Origin: JAHEDH01 sp963745865
GTDB lineage: Bacteria > Actinomycetota > Acidimicrobiia > Spongiisociales > ZC4RG35
Direction of reading: 5' to 3'
NCBI GenBank assembly: GCA_963745865.1
Contig: CAVUYZ010000002.1
Coordinates: 62,001-126,000 of the forward strand
DNA length: 64,000 nucleotides
A program made the translations under genes and the position numbers. Under the pieces are notes generated by a model, which searched no databases, had not been told where the DNA came from, and saw only the letters and a list, made by a program, of their open reading frames with translations. Every line of letters starts with the position of its first letter. The first letter of the stretch is position 1. Shown here one piece after another: positions 47,582 to 56,704 of this stretch.

Positions 47582-48156
47582 TCCCACGCCTCGTCGTCGC
47601 TTCGAAGAACCCCGACAAGATCGCCGAGGTCGAGGACGTCTTGACTGCGCTCGACCTGGTCGGGGAGATCGTTCGGGGTCTCGAGTGGCCCGACGTCGAG
47701 GAGACCGAATCGACGTTGGTCGGCAATGCGCTGCTCAAGGCGCGGGCGGTCGCGGAGGCCACCGGTCTGGCGGCGCTGGCGGACGACACCGGACTCGAGG
47801 TCGACGCGCTCGACGGGGCCCCAGGAGTGTTCACGGCGCGATTCGCTGGTCCCGACGCAACGTATGACGACAACGTCGAGAAGCTGTTGGGCGACCTGGA
47901 GGGTCGTGCCGACCGGACCGCCAGGTTCAAGACGGCGGTGGCGCTGGTCGGCGCAGACGGCTCGATCGTCACGGCAGAAGGAACCGTGGAAGGAACGATC
48001 AGCGAGTCGCGGCGGGGGAGCCGCGGGTTCGGGTACGACCCGGTCTTCGAGGTCGGAGGCCGCACGTTCGCCGAGATGAGTGCGGCAGACAAGCACGAGA
48101 TCTCACATCGGGCGCGAGCCCTCACTGCGCTCGCCATGCGCTTGCGCAACAGCTGA
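47578..48156 (+). CDS. rdgB: XTP/dITP diphosphatase (RdgB/HAM1)
   Basis: This housecleaning enzyme hydrolyses ITP, dITP and XTP so that they do not enter nucleic acids. 192 residues beginning VIPRLVVASKNPDKIAEVED (the NxxK motif), ALADDTGLEVDALDGAPGVF (catalytic Asp), FGYDPVFEVGGRTFAEMSAA and KHEISHRARAL. GTG 47578 overlaps the rph stop, the common rph-rdgB arrangement. Intact frame; tRNA-Leu follows. Confidence 0.96.
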   Translation: MIPRLVVASKNPDKIAEVEDVLTALDLVGEIVRGLEWPDVEETESTLVGNALLKARAVAEATGLAALADDTGLEVDALDGAPGVFTARFAGPDATYDDNVEKLLGDLEGRADRTARFKTAVALVGADGSIVTAEGTVEGTISESRRGSRGFGYDPVFEVGGRTFAEMSAADKHEISHRARALTALAMRLRNS

Positions 48157-48189
48157 ATCGCCGTTCGTCTGGCACAATGCCGGGGTCAC

Positions 48190-48273
48190 GCGGGTGTGGC
48201 GGAATTGGAAGACGCGCCAGGTTTAGGTCCTGGTGGGCGAAAGCCCGTGGGGGTTCGAGTCCCTCCATCCGCA
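48190..48273 (+). tRNA. tRNA-Leu (UAG)
   Basis: Acceptor GCGGGTG pairs with CATCCGC; the anticodon stem CCAGG/CCTGG holds the loop TTTAGGT with anticodon TAG. A variable arm (GGGCGAAAGCCC) marks a class II tRNA. CCA is not encoded. Confidence 0.96.
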
Positions 48274-48279
48274 CAATGC

Positions 48280-48308
48280 AAACCCCCTGGTCAGAGGCTT
48301 GGGGGTTT
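48280..48308 (+). terminator. Terminator after tRNA-Leu
   Basis: AAACCCCC (48280-48287) pairs with GGGGGTTT (48301-48308), followed by GTTTCTGTCT. Confidence 0.8.
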
Positions 48309-48704
48309 GTTTCTGTCTCGGAATGGTTGGAAGGTCTGAGGCTAATGGGTACCGCCGGTCTCGAAAGGGTGTTCGATGGTGCCCTAACCGGAGAGGGGGG
48401 AGGGGGGTATACCTCCCTGGATGTCCCGATATTTTGTTTAGTTATCGGACAGGATGACTGCTTCGAGGCGCTTCCGCGCCGGCCACTAGACATCGAGAAC
48501 ATCGACTCCGAAGTGTTGGAGGAGCTCCGCAGGTGGGGGATGGTGATGCCGAAGTCGCTTGAGTTGACCGGGATGGGCGCGCGGTATGCGGGTGGATCAA
48601 GAGGCGGCGTGTTGGAGTGAGTTCGCTTTTTATGGAGGAAGGGCCAGACCCCGTTGTGATCTCTGGGATCTGGCCTCTTCATCGTGATTGTGTTGTGAGT
48701 GCTT
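48309..48704. other. No supported gene
   Basis: A frame running from the tRNA to 48620 could encode a 90-residue peptide from ATG 48351 (YTSLDVPIFCLVIGQDDCFE), but it has no ribosome-binding site or family. GGCCAGA (48642-48648) and TCTGGCC (48669-48675) could form the terminator of the convergent exported-protein gene. Confidence 0.3.
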
Positions 48705-49229
48705 CTAGGGGTTGTTGAATCGGGCGTTCGGGTTCCCCTGCTTGAAGCGGGCGTTGTCGTTTGCTCGCTCCCCAGCGGGGCCAGACTTCGCGTTCAGGAG
48801 ACCCTTTGCGCCTGGCAACGGCTCGACATCCACGTAGGTCCAATCGAACCGTTCATCGGCCTCTGCACCGAAGACCATGCGAATCTCGACATACTCGACC
48901 GCGCTGATCGTAAGCGTCTTGGTCTCGTTAATCACACATACGTAGCCCCAGAGCCCGTCCTCGATGGCCGGGTTGAAGTTGCCAGTGGAATAGTCCGGGT
49001 CCTCGCCGTCGCTGCGGTGCTCGAAACACGAGTAGAAGTTCCGAGTGCTGACGAACTCGACGTCAACCTCACCGACACGCGCGTCGAGGACGTTGAAATG
49101 CGCCCAGCCCTTGTCTCGGTTCACATCGTTAGTGCTCGGCGTGACAGCATCGACAGCGCCGAAGGCCATGCTCATGGTGCTGAGTAGCAGCGTCATGGCC
49201 ATCGCCATCACTATGTATGTCCTTCGCAT
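48705..49229 (-). CDS. Exported protein of unknown function
   Basis: 174 residues: signal peptide RRTYIVMAMAMTLLLSTMSM with cleavage near AFG-AVDA, then a beta-rich secreted domain with two Cys (YSCFEHRSDG, GYVCVINETK) that may form a disulphide, and an Asn/Arg/Gly-rich tail ending NARFNNP. The plan resembles the exported protein at 9023-9761, but sequence similarity is weak. Function unknown. The frame is intact. Confidence 0.7.
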   Translation of the reverse strand: MRRTYIVMAMAMTLLLSTMSMAFGAVDAVTPSTNDVNRDKGWAHFNVLDARVGEVDVEFVSTRNFYSCFEHRSDGEDPDYSTGNFNPAIEDGLWGYVCVINETKTLTISAVEYVEIRMVFGAEADERFDWTYVDVEPLPGAKGLLNAKSGPAGERANDNARFKQGNPNARFNNP

Positions 49230-49398
49230 ATTCGCTCGCTTCCCCTTGGTCCCCTGGAACGTCTTCGTCCCAGGCCACTCCGACGGAATCGCCAGACGTG
49301 GTCACTCATTGTTTCGGCAACCTCGGCTCGATCTTGAAGTTCTTGACGATTCGAGTGCCCAGCGTCACACCCGCCCGATACGTTCCCTTCAGGTGGAT

Positions 49399-49710
49399 CT
49401 ACCCGACAGTCACCGCCACCTGCTCGAGGCGCTCGCTCGCCGGCCACCAAGACAGCCTCGTACTGGATCTCCTCAATGCAGCGGTACAAGTCTGTTGGCT
49501 GCTCTCACTCTTGAGCGCCACAGGAGTTGGAGAAGTGTCGGGCCCACCAGCTCCCGGTTTTGCGGGTTCCCAGAGTGACGCCGCGACAAGGGCCAACCCA
49601 ATCCACGCCCCGTACATGGTCAAAAGGCAGGCGAGAGCGAGCAGCAAGTAGCGGGGATGCCCCCTGGCCCAGATCAGGGAACTGAGTCCGGCGAACACCA
49701 GACCGAGCAA
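49399..49710 (-). CDS. Possible small two-helix membrane protein
   Basis: TTG 49710 opens a frame with two hydrophobic segments (LLGLVFAGLSSLIWA and LLLALACLLTMYGAWIGLAL with VAASLW) and a charged C-terminus. The hydrophobic reading continues upstream of 49710 without a start codon to the edge of the IS110 remnant, so the 5' end was probably lost to that insertion. No family recognised; low confidence. Confidence 0.35.
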   Translation of the reverse strand: MLGLVFAGLSSLIWARGHPRYLLLALACLLTMYGAWIGLALVAASLWEPAKPGAGGPDTSPTPVALKSESSQQTCTAALRRSSTRLSWWPASERLEQVAVTVG

Positions 49711-49764
49711 GAAAAGGGCCGCGAGTGCGGCGAGGTCTGAGTCGAGCGACTCCAGCTGAACACC

Positions 49765-49950
49765 CTACCCCAACCCCCGAGCCGACTCCACAGCCCAGGC
49801 CCGATCCGGATACCCCGACGCCCACTCCCGGAGCTCACTTGCCTGGCCGGTCGACGCTCTCACCCGGATCTCGCCGATCACCACCTCGCTGTCGTCAACG
49901 ACCACTGCCGTGTGTGACCCCTTATGAGGGTCGATGCCGATCATCATCAT
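49765..49950 (-). pseudogene. N-terminal fragment of an IS110-family transposase
   Basis: From ATG 49950 the frame reads MIGIDPHKGSHTAVVVDD, EVVIGEIRVRASTGQASELR and WASGYPDRAWAVESARGLG, the first ~60 residues of the DEDD catalytic domain of IS110/IS1111 transposases (first Asp in GIDPHK, Glu in VESARG). A stop follows immediately and the remaining ~300 residues are absent, so the element is inactive. Confidence 0.8.
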
Positions 49951-50319
49951 TGTGCTGCCCTTTCTGTCGGCAATTGGAGCCGCGGCGGGCAAGCCTGATT
50001 CGGGTCGATGTGCTCTCGCCTCTTTCGAGCCACGCCACAGCCGAGGACACCAACCGGCAGACACCTCGTTAGAAGGCCAACCCAACAAGGGCGGCAGGCA
50101 CTTCAAGAGCCAACCGGCTGGCGCCCTCGACGCTACGGGAACACCCCGCAACGCGCCCCCAGTCTCAATCAGGCACATACCAGAGTGGTACTAGAGCCCG
50201 GTCATACCTCTGATAGGTGTACTCGCGCTTCCTCACGCTGAAACCGCTACGAATCAGAGCCACTTTCATCGAGCGTGCTCAATAGACACTCGCCCATGCC
50301 AGCGCCCGTCGGGGATCGG
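49951..50319. other. Upstream flank of the IS110 remnant
   Basis: About 370 bp without a gene I can support; the part next to 49950 is probably the left end of the IS. IS110 elements lack clear terminal repeats, so I cannot place the boundary. Confidence 0.4.
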
Positions 50320-50341
50320 GACCCGGGCTCGGGCCCGGGTC
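50320..50341. repeat. GC-rich palindrome
   Basis: GACCCGGGC (50320-50328) and GCCCGGGTC (50333-50341) flank TCGG. No T-run follows; possible attenuator or recombination landmark. Confidence 0.6.
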
Positions 50342-50399
50342 AATGAGTGAGTGTGTCCGATGTCGCCGAGATCATGGGTGGCCGACCCTGAGGCGCGAA

Positions 50400-50433
50400 A
50401 TGAGCCTCCCGGACATCGAGCCGGGAGGCTCAT
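50400..50433 (-). terminator. Terminator of tRNA-Lys
   Basis: ATGAGCCTCCCGG (50400-50412) pairs perfectly with CCGGGAGGCTCAT (50421-50433) around an 8-nt loop. On the minus strand it follows the tRNA-Lys 3' end by 10 nt and continues TTTCG. Confidence 0.85.
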
Positions 50434-50443
50434 CTCGTAGTTG

Positions 50444-50517
50444 TAGGCCGCCCGGGACTCGAACCCGGAACCCTCGGATTAAGAGTCCGATGCTCTAGCC
50501 AGTTGAGCTAGCGACCC
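50444..50517 (-). tRNA. tRNA-Lys (CUU)
   Basis: On the minus strand, acceptor GGGTCGC pairs with GCGGCCT (two wobbles); D-arm TAGCTCAACTGGCTAGAGC; anticodon loop CTCTTAA with anticodon CTT; T-arm CCGGGTTCGAGTCCCGG. CCA is not encoded. Its first 10 nt contain the stop codon of the gene upstream. Confidence 0.94.
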
Positions 50518-51269
50518 GGCGGCAGGATACCCGTTACACCTATCGCCTCGTCAATTCGGAGGCACTCAATCCATGTCATTGCCGTGTGCCAGGCATCCGT
50601 CGACCGGCAGATCCGCGTTCGGGCGACGCCGTGCGCCAACGTGTTCTTTCTCTGGCCCGTTCCGGCCGGCTTGACGAACGACTTATCAAACCGCACCTCC
50701 GGCAAGGAGAGCTCGTGCTGCCACCACTCGCGTGCCTTCTCTTGGTTGTTTCCCTCGTGGAGGTGGAGATGGAGAACGACTTCAGGATCGTTGACCAGAA
50801 ATGTCTCCACCCATTCGAGAAACCGGCGGTGGATCCCGGGGTCGGAGTTCGTCACGCTCAGCATCTTCTTGGATTTCGATCCCTCTCCCCAGTACAGCGC
50901 AGTGCCGAGACACCACAGCGGACTCGACCGGTACTGCTCATAGCTCTCACGGGCCGAGGCTTGGACTGCTTCGAGTTCCCGTCTTCGGCGCCACTGGGTG
51001 TCGCGTGGGATGCCTTGTTGGCTGCCGGTTCTGGCCTTGATGTCCTCGATCTGCTCAGCAGTGAGTTCGATATTGCGGCACCAGCCGGCGATCGTGCTCT
51101 TGGCGGCGCCGACGACTGCGCCGATCTCACGGTACGTCCAGCCATGTTCCCGGAGCCGTCGACCGAGTTCGGCGCGCTCCCATTGGCTGAGGTCGTGAAC
51201 GCGGTCGATCCGACTCGAGATGTGGGCCGGAACAGGTGGGGTCACCGCTGCACCGTATCGATGGGCCAT
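50508..51269 (-). CDS. HTH protein with LAGLIDADG-like C-terminal domain
   Basis: About 253 residues from ATG 51269 (an upstream GTG would overlap tRNA-Pro). The N-terminal half has a resolvase-type helix-turn-helix, LREHGWTYREIGAVVGAAKS with TIAGWCRNIEL. The C-terminal half, LGTALYWGEGSKSKKMLSVT then NSDPGIHRRFLEWVETFL and VVLHLHLHEGNNQEKAREWW, follows a pattern I associate with LAGLIDADG-like (homing-endonuclease-fold) bacterial proteins of unknown function. The acidic catalytic residue of active endonucleases is not obvious. The stop (50508) lies inside tRNA-Lys, and the gene fills the space between tRNA-Lys and tRNA-Pro. Confidence 0.65.
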   Translation of the reverse strand: MAHRYGAAVTPPVPAHISSRIDRVHDLSQWERAELGRRLREHGWTYREIGAVVGAAKSTIAGWCRNIELTAEQIEDIKARTGSQQGIPRDTQWRRRRELEAVQASARESYEQYRSSPLWCLGTALYWGEGSKSKKMLSVTNSDPGIHRRFLEWVETFLVNDPEVVLHLHLHEGNNQEKAREWWQHELSLPEVRFDKSFVKPAGTGQRKNTLAHGVARTRICRSTDAWHTAMTWIECLRIDEAIGVTGILPPGR

Positions 51270-51325
51270 GACACGAATCGTGGTCTCGTCAACCGGGCGT
51301 CGGCCGAGTACCGTTGACTGACACA

Positions 51326-51399
51326 CGGGTTGTGGCGCAGCTTGGTAGCGCGCCTGCTTTGGGAGCAGGAGGTCGTGGGTTCAAGTCCCACCAACCCGA
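51326..51399 (+). tRNA. tRNA-Pro (UGG)
   Basis: Acceptor CGGGTTG pairs with CAACCCG; anticodon stem CCTGC/GCAGG holds TTTGGGA with anticodon TGG; T-arm GTGGGTTCAAGTCCCAC. CCA is not encoded. Confidence 0.95.
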
Positions 51400-51470
51400 C
51401 CGATCACCCATCTCAGTGCTGTCCAGCGAGCTTTCAGCCTCACAGGCCCAGCGATATACTCGGCGGCTCC

Positions 51471-51541
51471 GCGGGTGTAGCTCAATGGTAGAGCCCCAGC
51501 CTTCCAAGCTGGTCATGAGGGTTCGATTCCCTTCACCCGCT
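51471..51541 (+). tRNA. tRNA-Gly (UCC)
   Basis: Acceptor GCGGGTG pairs with CACCCGC; anticodon loop CTTCCAA with anticodon TCC; T-arm AGGGTTCGATTCCCT. Discriminator T; CCA is not encoded. Confidence 0.95.
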
Positions 51542-51608
51542 CGAAGAGTGGTCGTTGCCGGCTTGTGGCCGTGATGGCTGCCCCTCGGTAGCATTCCCTC
51601 CCCGCCGA

Positions 51609-51681
51609 GCCCCCGTAGCTCAGTGGACAGAGCAGGAGCCTTCTAAGCTCTTGGTCGGAGGTTCGAATCCTTCCGGGGGCG
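51609..51681 (+). tRNA. tRNA-Arg (UCU)
   Basis: Acceptor GCCCCCG pairs with CGGGGGC; anticodon loop CTTCTAA with anticodon TCT; T-arm GGAGGTTCGAATCCTTC. CCA is not encoded. Confidence 0.95.
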
Positions 51682-51724
51682 CAGTAGATTCGCGTCTGCC
51701 GAAGGCATCGAATCGCTCTCCATG

Positions 51725-51798
51725 GTGGCCGTAGCTCAGTTGGTTAGAGCGCCAGTTTGTGGAACTGGAGGTCGGGGGTTCAATTCCCCTCGGTCACC
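51725..51798 (+). tRNA. tRNA-His (GUG)
   Basis: Acceptor GTGGCCG pairs with CGGTCAC; anticodon stem CCAGT/ACTGG holds TTGTGGA with anticodon GTG. The extra G-1 typical of tRNA-His is position 51724, opposite discriminator C51798. tig starts 38 nt downstream. Confidence 0.95.
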
Positions 51799-51835
51799 CC
51801 ATGCGTCCGGGAGGCCCGCGCCTCCCGGACGATTC

Positions 51836-53282
51836 ATGTCCACGACACCAGGAGCACCCGTGACGAATGTCACCGTGACCGAAGCCGGTCCCAACGAGAA
51901 ACTCGTAACGTTCGAAGTCCCTGAGTCAGACCTGGAGGCCGCCAAGACGGTGGCAGCTCGCAAGCTCTCCAAGGATCTGAACATCCGCGGCTTCCGGCCC
52001 GGCAAAGCCCCGCGAGCCATCGTCGAGGCGTCCGTCGGCGCCGCCCGGCTTCGCTCGGAGGCGATCGACGAGATGCTGCCCGAAAAGGTCGGCGCGATCC
52101 TCACCGAGGCCGACATCGATCCGGCAGTTCCGCCATCGCTCGAATCGTTGGAAGACACCGACGACGGGGTCAAGGTCGAAGTCCGCGTGACGCTGTGGCC
52201 ATCGCTCGACGATGTTCCCGAGATCCACGACCGGACGGTCGAGGTCGGGTCGCCAGATGTGGCCGACGATGAGTTGCAGGAGCAACTCGACCGTTTCCGC
52301 GAGCAGTTCGCCGTCCATCGAAGAGGTCGACCGTCCCGCCGAAGAGGGTGACTTCGTGATGATGGACATCTCCGCCGTTCAGAACGACGAAGAGGTCCCC
52401 GAAGCCACCGCGTCGGCACTGATGTACGAGGTCGGTTCCGGGGGTCTCATCGAGGCGCTCGACGATTCGCTCACCGGTGCCTCGGCGGGCGACGTGGTCA
52501 GTTTCGACGGTCCGCTGCCGGACGGCTTCGGCGAGAAGGCGGGCATGGAGGTGACCTACACCGTCACCGTCTCCGACGTTCGCAAGCGCGTCCTGCCCGA
52601 GGTGACCGACGAGTGGGTGTCGGAAAGCACTGAGTTCGAGACCGCGGAAGAGTTGACCGACACCCTCAGAACCCAGATGGGGTCGATGAAAAAGCGCTCG
52701 ATGCTCAGCGCTTTCCAGGAGCGGGCACTCGATCAGCTGATCGACGAGGTCGAGATCGAATTGCCGGAGGCTCTCGTGAGAGCCGAGATGGATGAGGTCT
52801 TTCACCGATTCAGTCATCGTCTCGAAGAGCAGGAGCTCTCGCTGGAGGACTATTTCCAGGCGACAGGGATCCCTCAGGAGTCGTTTGTCTCGGACCTCGA
52901 GTCGCAGGCCGAGCGGAGCGTGAAGTCGCGTCTCCTGCTCGAGGCGGTCATCGACAACGAGGGTCTCGAGGTCTCCGACAGCGAACTGCAGTCCGTGGTC
53001 GAGATGGTCATCGCCTCGTCCGAAGATCCCGAGCGGGTCAAGCTGGCGCTCGAATCCGAAGCCCAGAGAAAGAATCTGGTCGGTGATATCCTCCGCAACA
53101 AGGCATTGGAAGCCATCGTCAAGGGCGCCAGGCCGGTCGATGAGGACGGCAATGAGGTCGACCTCACGATCGAGGAGCCAGCGGTCGAGGCGGAGGTCGT
53201 CGAAGCCGAAGTGATCGATGAATCCAGCGAAACCGAACACGTTGTCGAAGCAGTGGTCACCGAAGCCACCGAGGAGGAATGA
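51836..53282 (+). CDS. tig: Trigger factor (one frameshift)
   Basis: Trigger factor is the ribosome-bound chaperone and prolyl isomerase. Residues from ATG 51836: a short N-terminus, LVTFEVPESDLEAAKTVAAR, the ribosome-docking loop GFRPGKAP, then the PPIase domain beginning RPAEEGDFVMMDISAVQNDE and the helical chaperone domain to an acidic C-terminus. An indel near 52312 (FREQFA to SIEEVDRPAEEG) breaks the frame; one added base restores it. About 480 residues, as expected. The stop overlaps the clpP start (ATGA), and tig-clpP-clpX is the standard order. A frameshift in this gene is likely a sequence error. Confidence 0.92.
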
Positions 53283-53905
53283 TGGATCCCAAGGCCTACG
53301 TGCCCGTCCCATACGTCACCGAGAGCACGAGCCGCGGTGAGCGCACCTATGACATCTACAGCCGGCTCCTCAAGGATCGGATCATCTTCCTGGGGACGCC
53401 GATCGACGACACGGTCGCCAACCTGATCATGGCGCAGCTGCTCCACCTCGAGTCGGATGACCCCGACAAGGACGTCTTCCTCTACATCAACTCTCCTGGC
53501 GGTTCGATCACCTCGCTGTTCGCCATCTACGACACGATGCGCTACATCCGCCCTGACGTGAACACGGTGTGCATGGGCATGGCCGCGTCGGCGGCGTCTG
53601 TGATCCTCGCCGGTGGCGCAGAAGGCAAGCGCTTCGCACTCCCGCACGCCCGGATCATGCTCCACCAGCCACACGGTGGCGCCCAGGGACAGGCGACCGA
53701 CATCGAGATCCAGGCCCGGCTCATCGTGCAGATGCGCGAGCAGCTGAACCGGATCTTGTCCGAGCACACCGGACAGCCGCTCGAGAAGGTCGAGAAGGAC
53801 ACCGAACGCGACTATTGGCTCCTTGCCGACGAGGCCAAGGAGTACGGGTTGATCGATCAAGTGCTCTCCCGTCGGGAGCTTTCTGCAGTAACGTCTTCCG
53901 AGTAA
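53279..53905 (+). CDS. clpP: ATP-dependent Clp protease proteolytic subunit
   Basis: ClpP is the tetradecameric serine protease that degrades substrates fed by ClpX or ClpC. 208 residues with catalytic Ser in VCMGMAASAASVILAGG, His in ARIMLHQPHGGAQGQA and Asp in the ERDYWLLADEAKEYGLIDQV region. YINSPGGSI is the substrate-groove motif. Intact frame. Two ATGs are possible (53279 and 53282); the first overlaps the tig stop. A second clpP paralogue, usual in actinobacteria, is not in the window. Confidence 0.96.
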   Translation: MMDPKAYVPVPYVTESTSRGERTYDIYSRLLKDRIIFLGTPIDDTVANLIMAQLLHLESDDPDKDVFLYINSPGGSITSLFAIYDTMRYIRPDVNTVCMGMAASAASVILAGGAEGKRFALPHARIMLHQPHGGAQGQATDIEIQARLIVQMREQLNRILSEHTGQPLEKVEKDTERDYWLLADEAKEYGLIDQVLSRRELSAVTSSE

Positions 53906-53915
53906 GGAGGCGCTT

Positions 53916-55183
53916 TTGTCGAAGTTCAGCGAGAGCGGGGAGCTGCTGAAATGCAGCTTCTGCGGTAAGTCGCAGCGGCAGGTCAAGAAATTGATCGCCG
54001 GTCCCTGGCGTCTACATCTGCGACGAGTGCATCGATCTCTGCAACGAGATCATCGAGGAGGAACTGTCGTCCTCGGAGGAGGTCGGTTTCACCGAGCTCC
54101 CCAAGCCCGTCGAGATCCGCTCCTATCTGAACGAGTACGTGGTAGGCCAGGAGCCGGCCAAGAAGGCCCTCGCCGTCGCTGTGTACAACCACTACAAGCG
54201 GGTGCGCACCGGCGAGCCCCGGCACGACGACGTCGAACTCGCCAAATCGAACATCCTGATGATCGGCCCCACCGGTTCGGGCAAGACCTTCCTGGTCCAG
54301 ACCCTCGCCCGCCAGTTGAACGTCCCGATCGCCATCGCCGACGCCACCGCCCTCACCGAGGCCGGCTACGTCGGCGAGGATGTCGAGAACATCCTCCTCA
54401 AGCTGATCCAGGCCGCCGACTACGACGTCAAGCGGGCCGAGCAGGGCATCATCTACATCGACGAGATCGACAAGGTGGCGCGCAAAGGCCGAGAACCCGT
54501 CGATCACCCGGGACGTGTCCGGCGAGGGCGTCCAGCAGGCGCTATTGAAGATCCTCGAGGGCACCGTTGCCAGCGTGCCGCCGCAGGGCGGCCGCAAGCA
54601 CCCCCACCAGGAGTTCATCCAGATCGACACGTCGAACGTGCTGTTCATCTGTGGGGGAGCGTTCGCCGGCCTCGATGACATCATCTCGAACCGGATCGGC
54701 GCCAAGCACGTCGGGTTCGGTGCCGAGGTGCGGTCCAAGAACGATCTCCAGCGCTCCGAGGTGCTCTCGAAGGTGCTCCCCGAGGACCTGATCAAGTTCG
54801 GGCTGATCCCCGAGTTCATTGGCCGTCTCCCGATCGTGGCCACCGTCGAATCGCTCGACAAGGACGCCCTCGTCCAGATCCTCACCGAGCCGCGCAATGC
54901 GCTGGTCCGTCAGTACGCCAGGATGTTCGACATGGACGGCGTCGACCTGGTGTTCACCGACGACTCGCTCGATGCGATCGCCGACCAGGCGATCCTGAGA
55001 GGCACCGGAGCCCGCGGACTGCGTGCGATCCTGGAGGAGGTCCTACTCAACACGATGTTCGACATCCCGTCTCGGGAGGACATCGGACGGGTGGAGATCA
55101 CCAAGGAAGTGGTCGAGGAGCGGGTCAACCCGACCCTCGTCCCCCACTCCGAGATCGAGACCCCCCAAGAGCGCTCCGCCTGA
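53916..55183 (+). CDS. clpX: Clp protease ATPase subunit ClpX (two frameshifts)
   Basis: ClpX unfolds substrates, including ssrA-tagged proteins, for ClpP. TTG 53916 follows GGAGG by 5 nt and starts SKFSESGELLKCSFCGKSQR; the zinc finger (C-x2-C...C-x2-C, second half YICDECIDLC) lies across an indel at 54006 (an extra T). Then ILMIGPTGSGKTFLVQTLAR (Walker A), the pore loop GYVGEDVENIL, IIYIDEIDKVARK (Walker B), an indel near 54490 (an extra C before GAGAACCCG) and PSITRDVSGEGVQQALLKIL through the sensor and C-terminal domain to 55183. About 422 residues when joined. Both indels are probably errors. Confidence 0.93.
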
Positions 55184-55286
55184 CGGAGGGCTGCCCGGCC
55201 CATTGCGCTGCATCTGACCGGTCGATAAGATGCGGCCTGGCGACGTCGAGCTTGTTTCTCGATGGCGACCCATAACGCACATTCGC

Positions 55287-55437
55287 CTGTGGTCACAGAC
55301 TGTGGCTGCATGGGGCAAACAACTGGGAGACTTCGACCTGTGGTCCGTTAGTTCGGTCACCGAGGAACGCAGCGAGTCAGTGGTGAGACCGGCCCTCCCC
55401 AAGCGAGCGGGAACAGCTCTAGGGAGGCAACAACGAC
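55287..55437 (+). promoter_or_regulatory. Conserved structured leader, copy 1
   Basis: One of four related leaders (others at 56872, 60925, 62403). Hairpin GTCACAG/CTGTGGC; conserved GGGGCAAAC (55312-55320); helix P1 CTGTGGTCC (55338-55346) with GGAACGCAG (55364-55372); CGGTCACC in the P1 loop (55354-55361) can pair with GGTGAGACCG (55382-55391), making a pseudoknot. CCTCCC (55394-55399) can sequester the ribosome-binding site GGGAGG (55422-55427), 10 nt before the ATG. Controls the first LPXTG gene (inference). Confidence 0.75.
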
Positions 55438-56682
55438 ATGAGTGCTATTGCACAGCGCAGGGCGGCGGCCGCCGTCGCGATCACAATGCTGCTCGCAGTG
55501 CTGCAGTTTGTACTGTTTTCGATCAGTCCGATGCCGGCGAGTGCTGTCGGGCACGCGTCGACGTGCCAGGACTCGTCATACTCGAGTTCACTTTCAACTT
55601 TGTGAACGGGACGTCGAGCTCCGGCGACAGACTTCTCGGGACAGCGACTACGAGTTCGACTGGCAACAGCTAACGGTGCAAGCGCAAGACCCAGGAGGCG
55701 TTCCATTCCGGGAACCGGCGGCTCGGCCACGTTCCGAACGGAGTCCGGTATTGGCGTCGACGCGTTTCGTGCAGGCAGGTCTACACGAACGGCTGGGCGA
55801 ACAACGGCGGTCAGACCCGACCAGACCGGTGATCCCAATTGGCGAATCGCCAGCTACAGAACGAGAATACAGTCAGACTTCGAAACGGTGAGACGTCGAG
55901 GCACACGACACACGTCTCGACTACGTCGACCACACGATCAAGCACGACGTCGACCACGTCGGTTCAAGCACGACGTCGACTACGTCGGGATCAAGCACGA
56001 CGTCGACTACGTCGGGATCAAGCACGACGTCGACTACTTCTGGATCGAGCACGACGTCGACGACGGCTCCGACCACCACGACCACACAGCCTGGACTGGG
56101 AACCTCGGTGACTATGTGTGGATCGATACGAACGCTGACTGCACGCAAGATGGAGGCGAAACTCCCATTGGCCGGGGTTCAGGTGGATCTCTTCAACGAT
56201 GGGGTTTTGTCGCCTCGACCTTCACCGACGCCAACGGCAAAGTACGTTTTCGGGAACTTGCTTGCCAGTAGCAGGTACCAGGTGCGCTTCACGCTGACCG
56301 ATACCCCATCCACGGACTACTCGTTCACGCCGGATTGCACGACGGGATACGCCGATGACGTCGACAGCGACGTGACCGCCGCGGTCGGTGTGAATGCAGC
56401 CCAGACGAGCTTCATCAACCTACCGCTCGGTGTGAGTGATCTGACCTGGGATGCGGGCGTGGTCGCTATAGCGGTCGAGGGGATTCAGATCGAGTCCACG
56501 ACGACCACGATCGCTCCAGTGACGACCGACACCCTTGCCGTTCACCGGATTGGACGACTCAGGAGTTCCTGCTGCTCGGCCTCGCCATCATGGTGGCGGG
56601 CTCGGCGTTGCTGTTCGCGGCATCTCGCCGTGAGGACGACGCGGTCGAGTCGCTCTCGACCGTGGACCGCCGACTGAACTGA
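55438..56682 (+). CDS. LPXTG surface protein 1 (frameshifted)
   Basis: Signal peptide AQRRAAAAVAITMLLAVLQF ending PMPASA; a poorly readable domain with several indels (55600-55900); a Ser/Thr stalk encoded by five 27-bp repeats; an SdrD B-like domain (GDYVWIDTNADCTQDGGETP, YVFGNLLASSRYQVRFTLTD, LPLGVSDLTWDAGVVAIAVE); then the shared IQIESTTTTIAPVTTDT segment, LPFTG sortase motif, membrane helix FLLLGLAIMVAGSALLF and positive tail SRRED. The predicted fate is covalent attachment to peptidoglycan by a sortase not encoded here. Five or more indels. It is a paralogue of the next three genes. Confidence 0.75.
55938..56072 (+). repeat. Five 27-bp tandem repeats encoding the Ser/Thr stalk
   Basis: Units such as TCAAGCACGACGTCGACTAC plus GTCGGGA, encoding SSTTSTTSG. 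Uninterrupted array within LPXTG gene 1; not a CRISPR array, because there are no spacers. Confidence 0.85.
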
Positions 56683-56704
56683 ATGACCTGTTAGACAAGG
56701 ATCC

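Noticed and set aside
45806..47587. A 593-codon minus-strand frame
   Set aside because: It is antisense to pdxH, the MBL hydrolase and rph, all of which have clear motifs.
55287..55437. c-di-GMP-I (GEMM) riboswitch, suggested by GGGGCAAAC
   Set aside because: The GCAAAGCC segment and GAAA tetraloop-receptor arrangement of that class are missing, and copy 4 lacks GGGGCAAAC.
55938..56072. Possible CRISPR array
   Set aside because: The 27-bp units are directly adjacent with no spacers and encode an in-frame Ser/Thr stalk.
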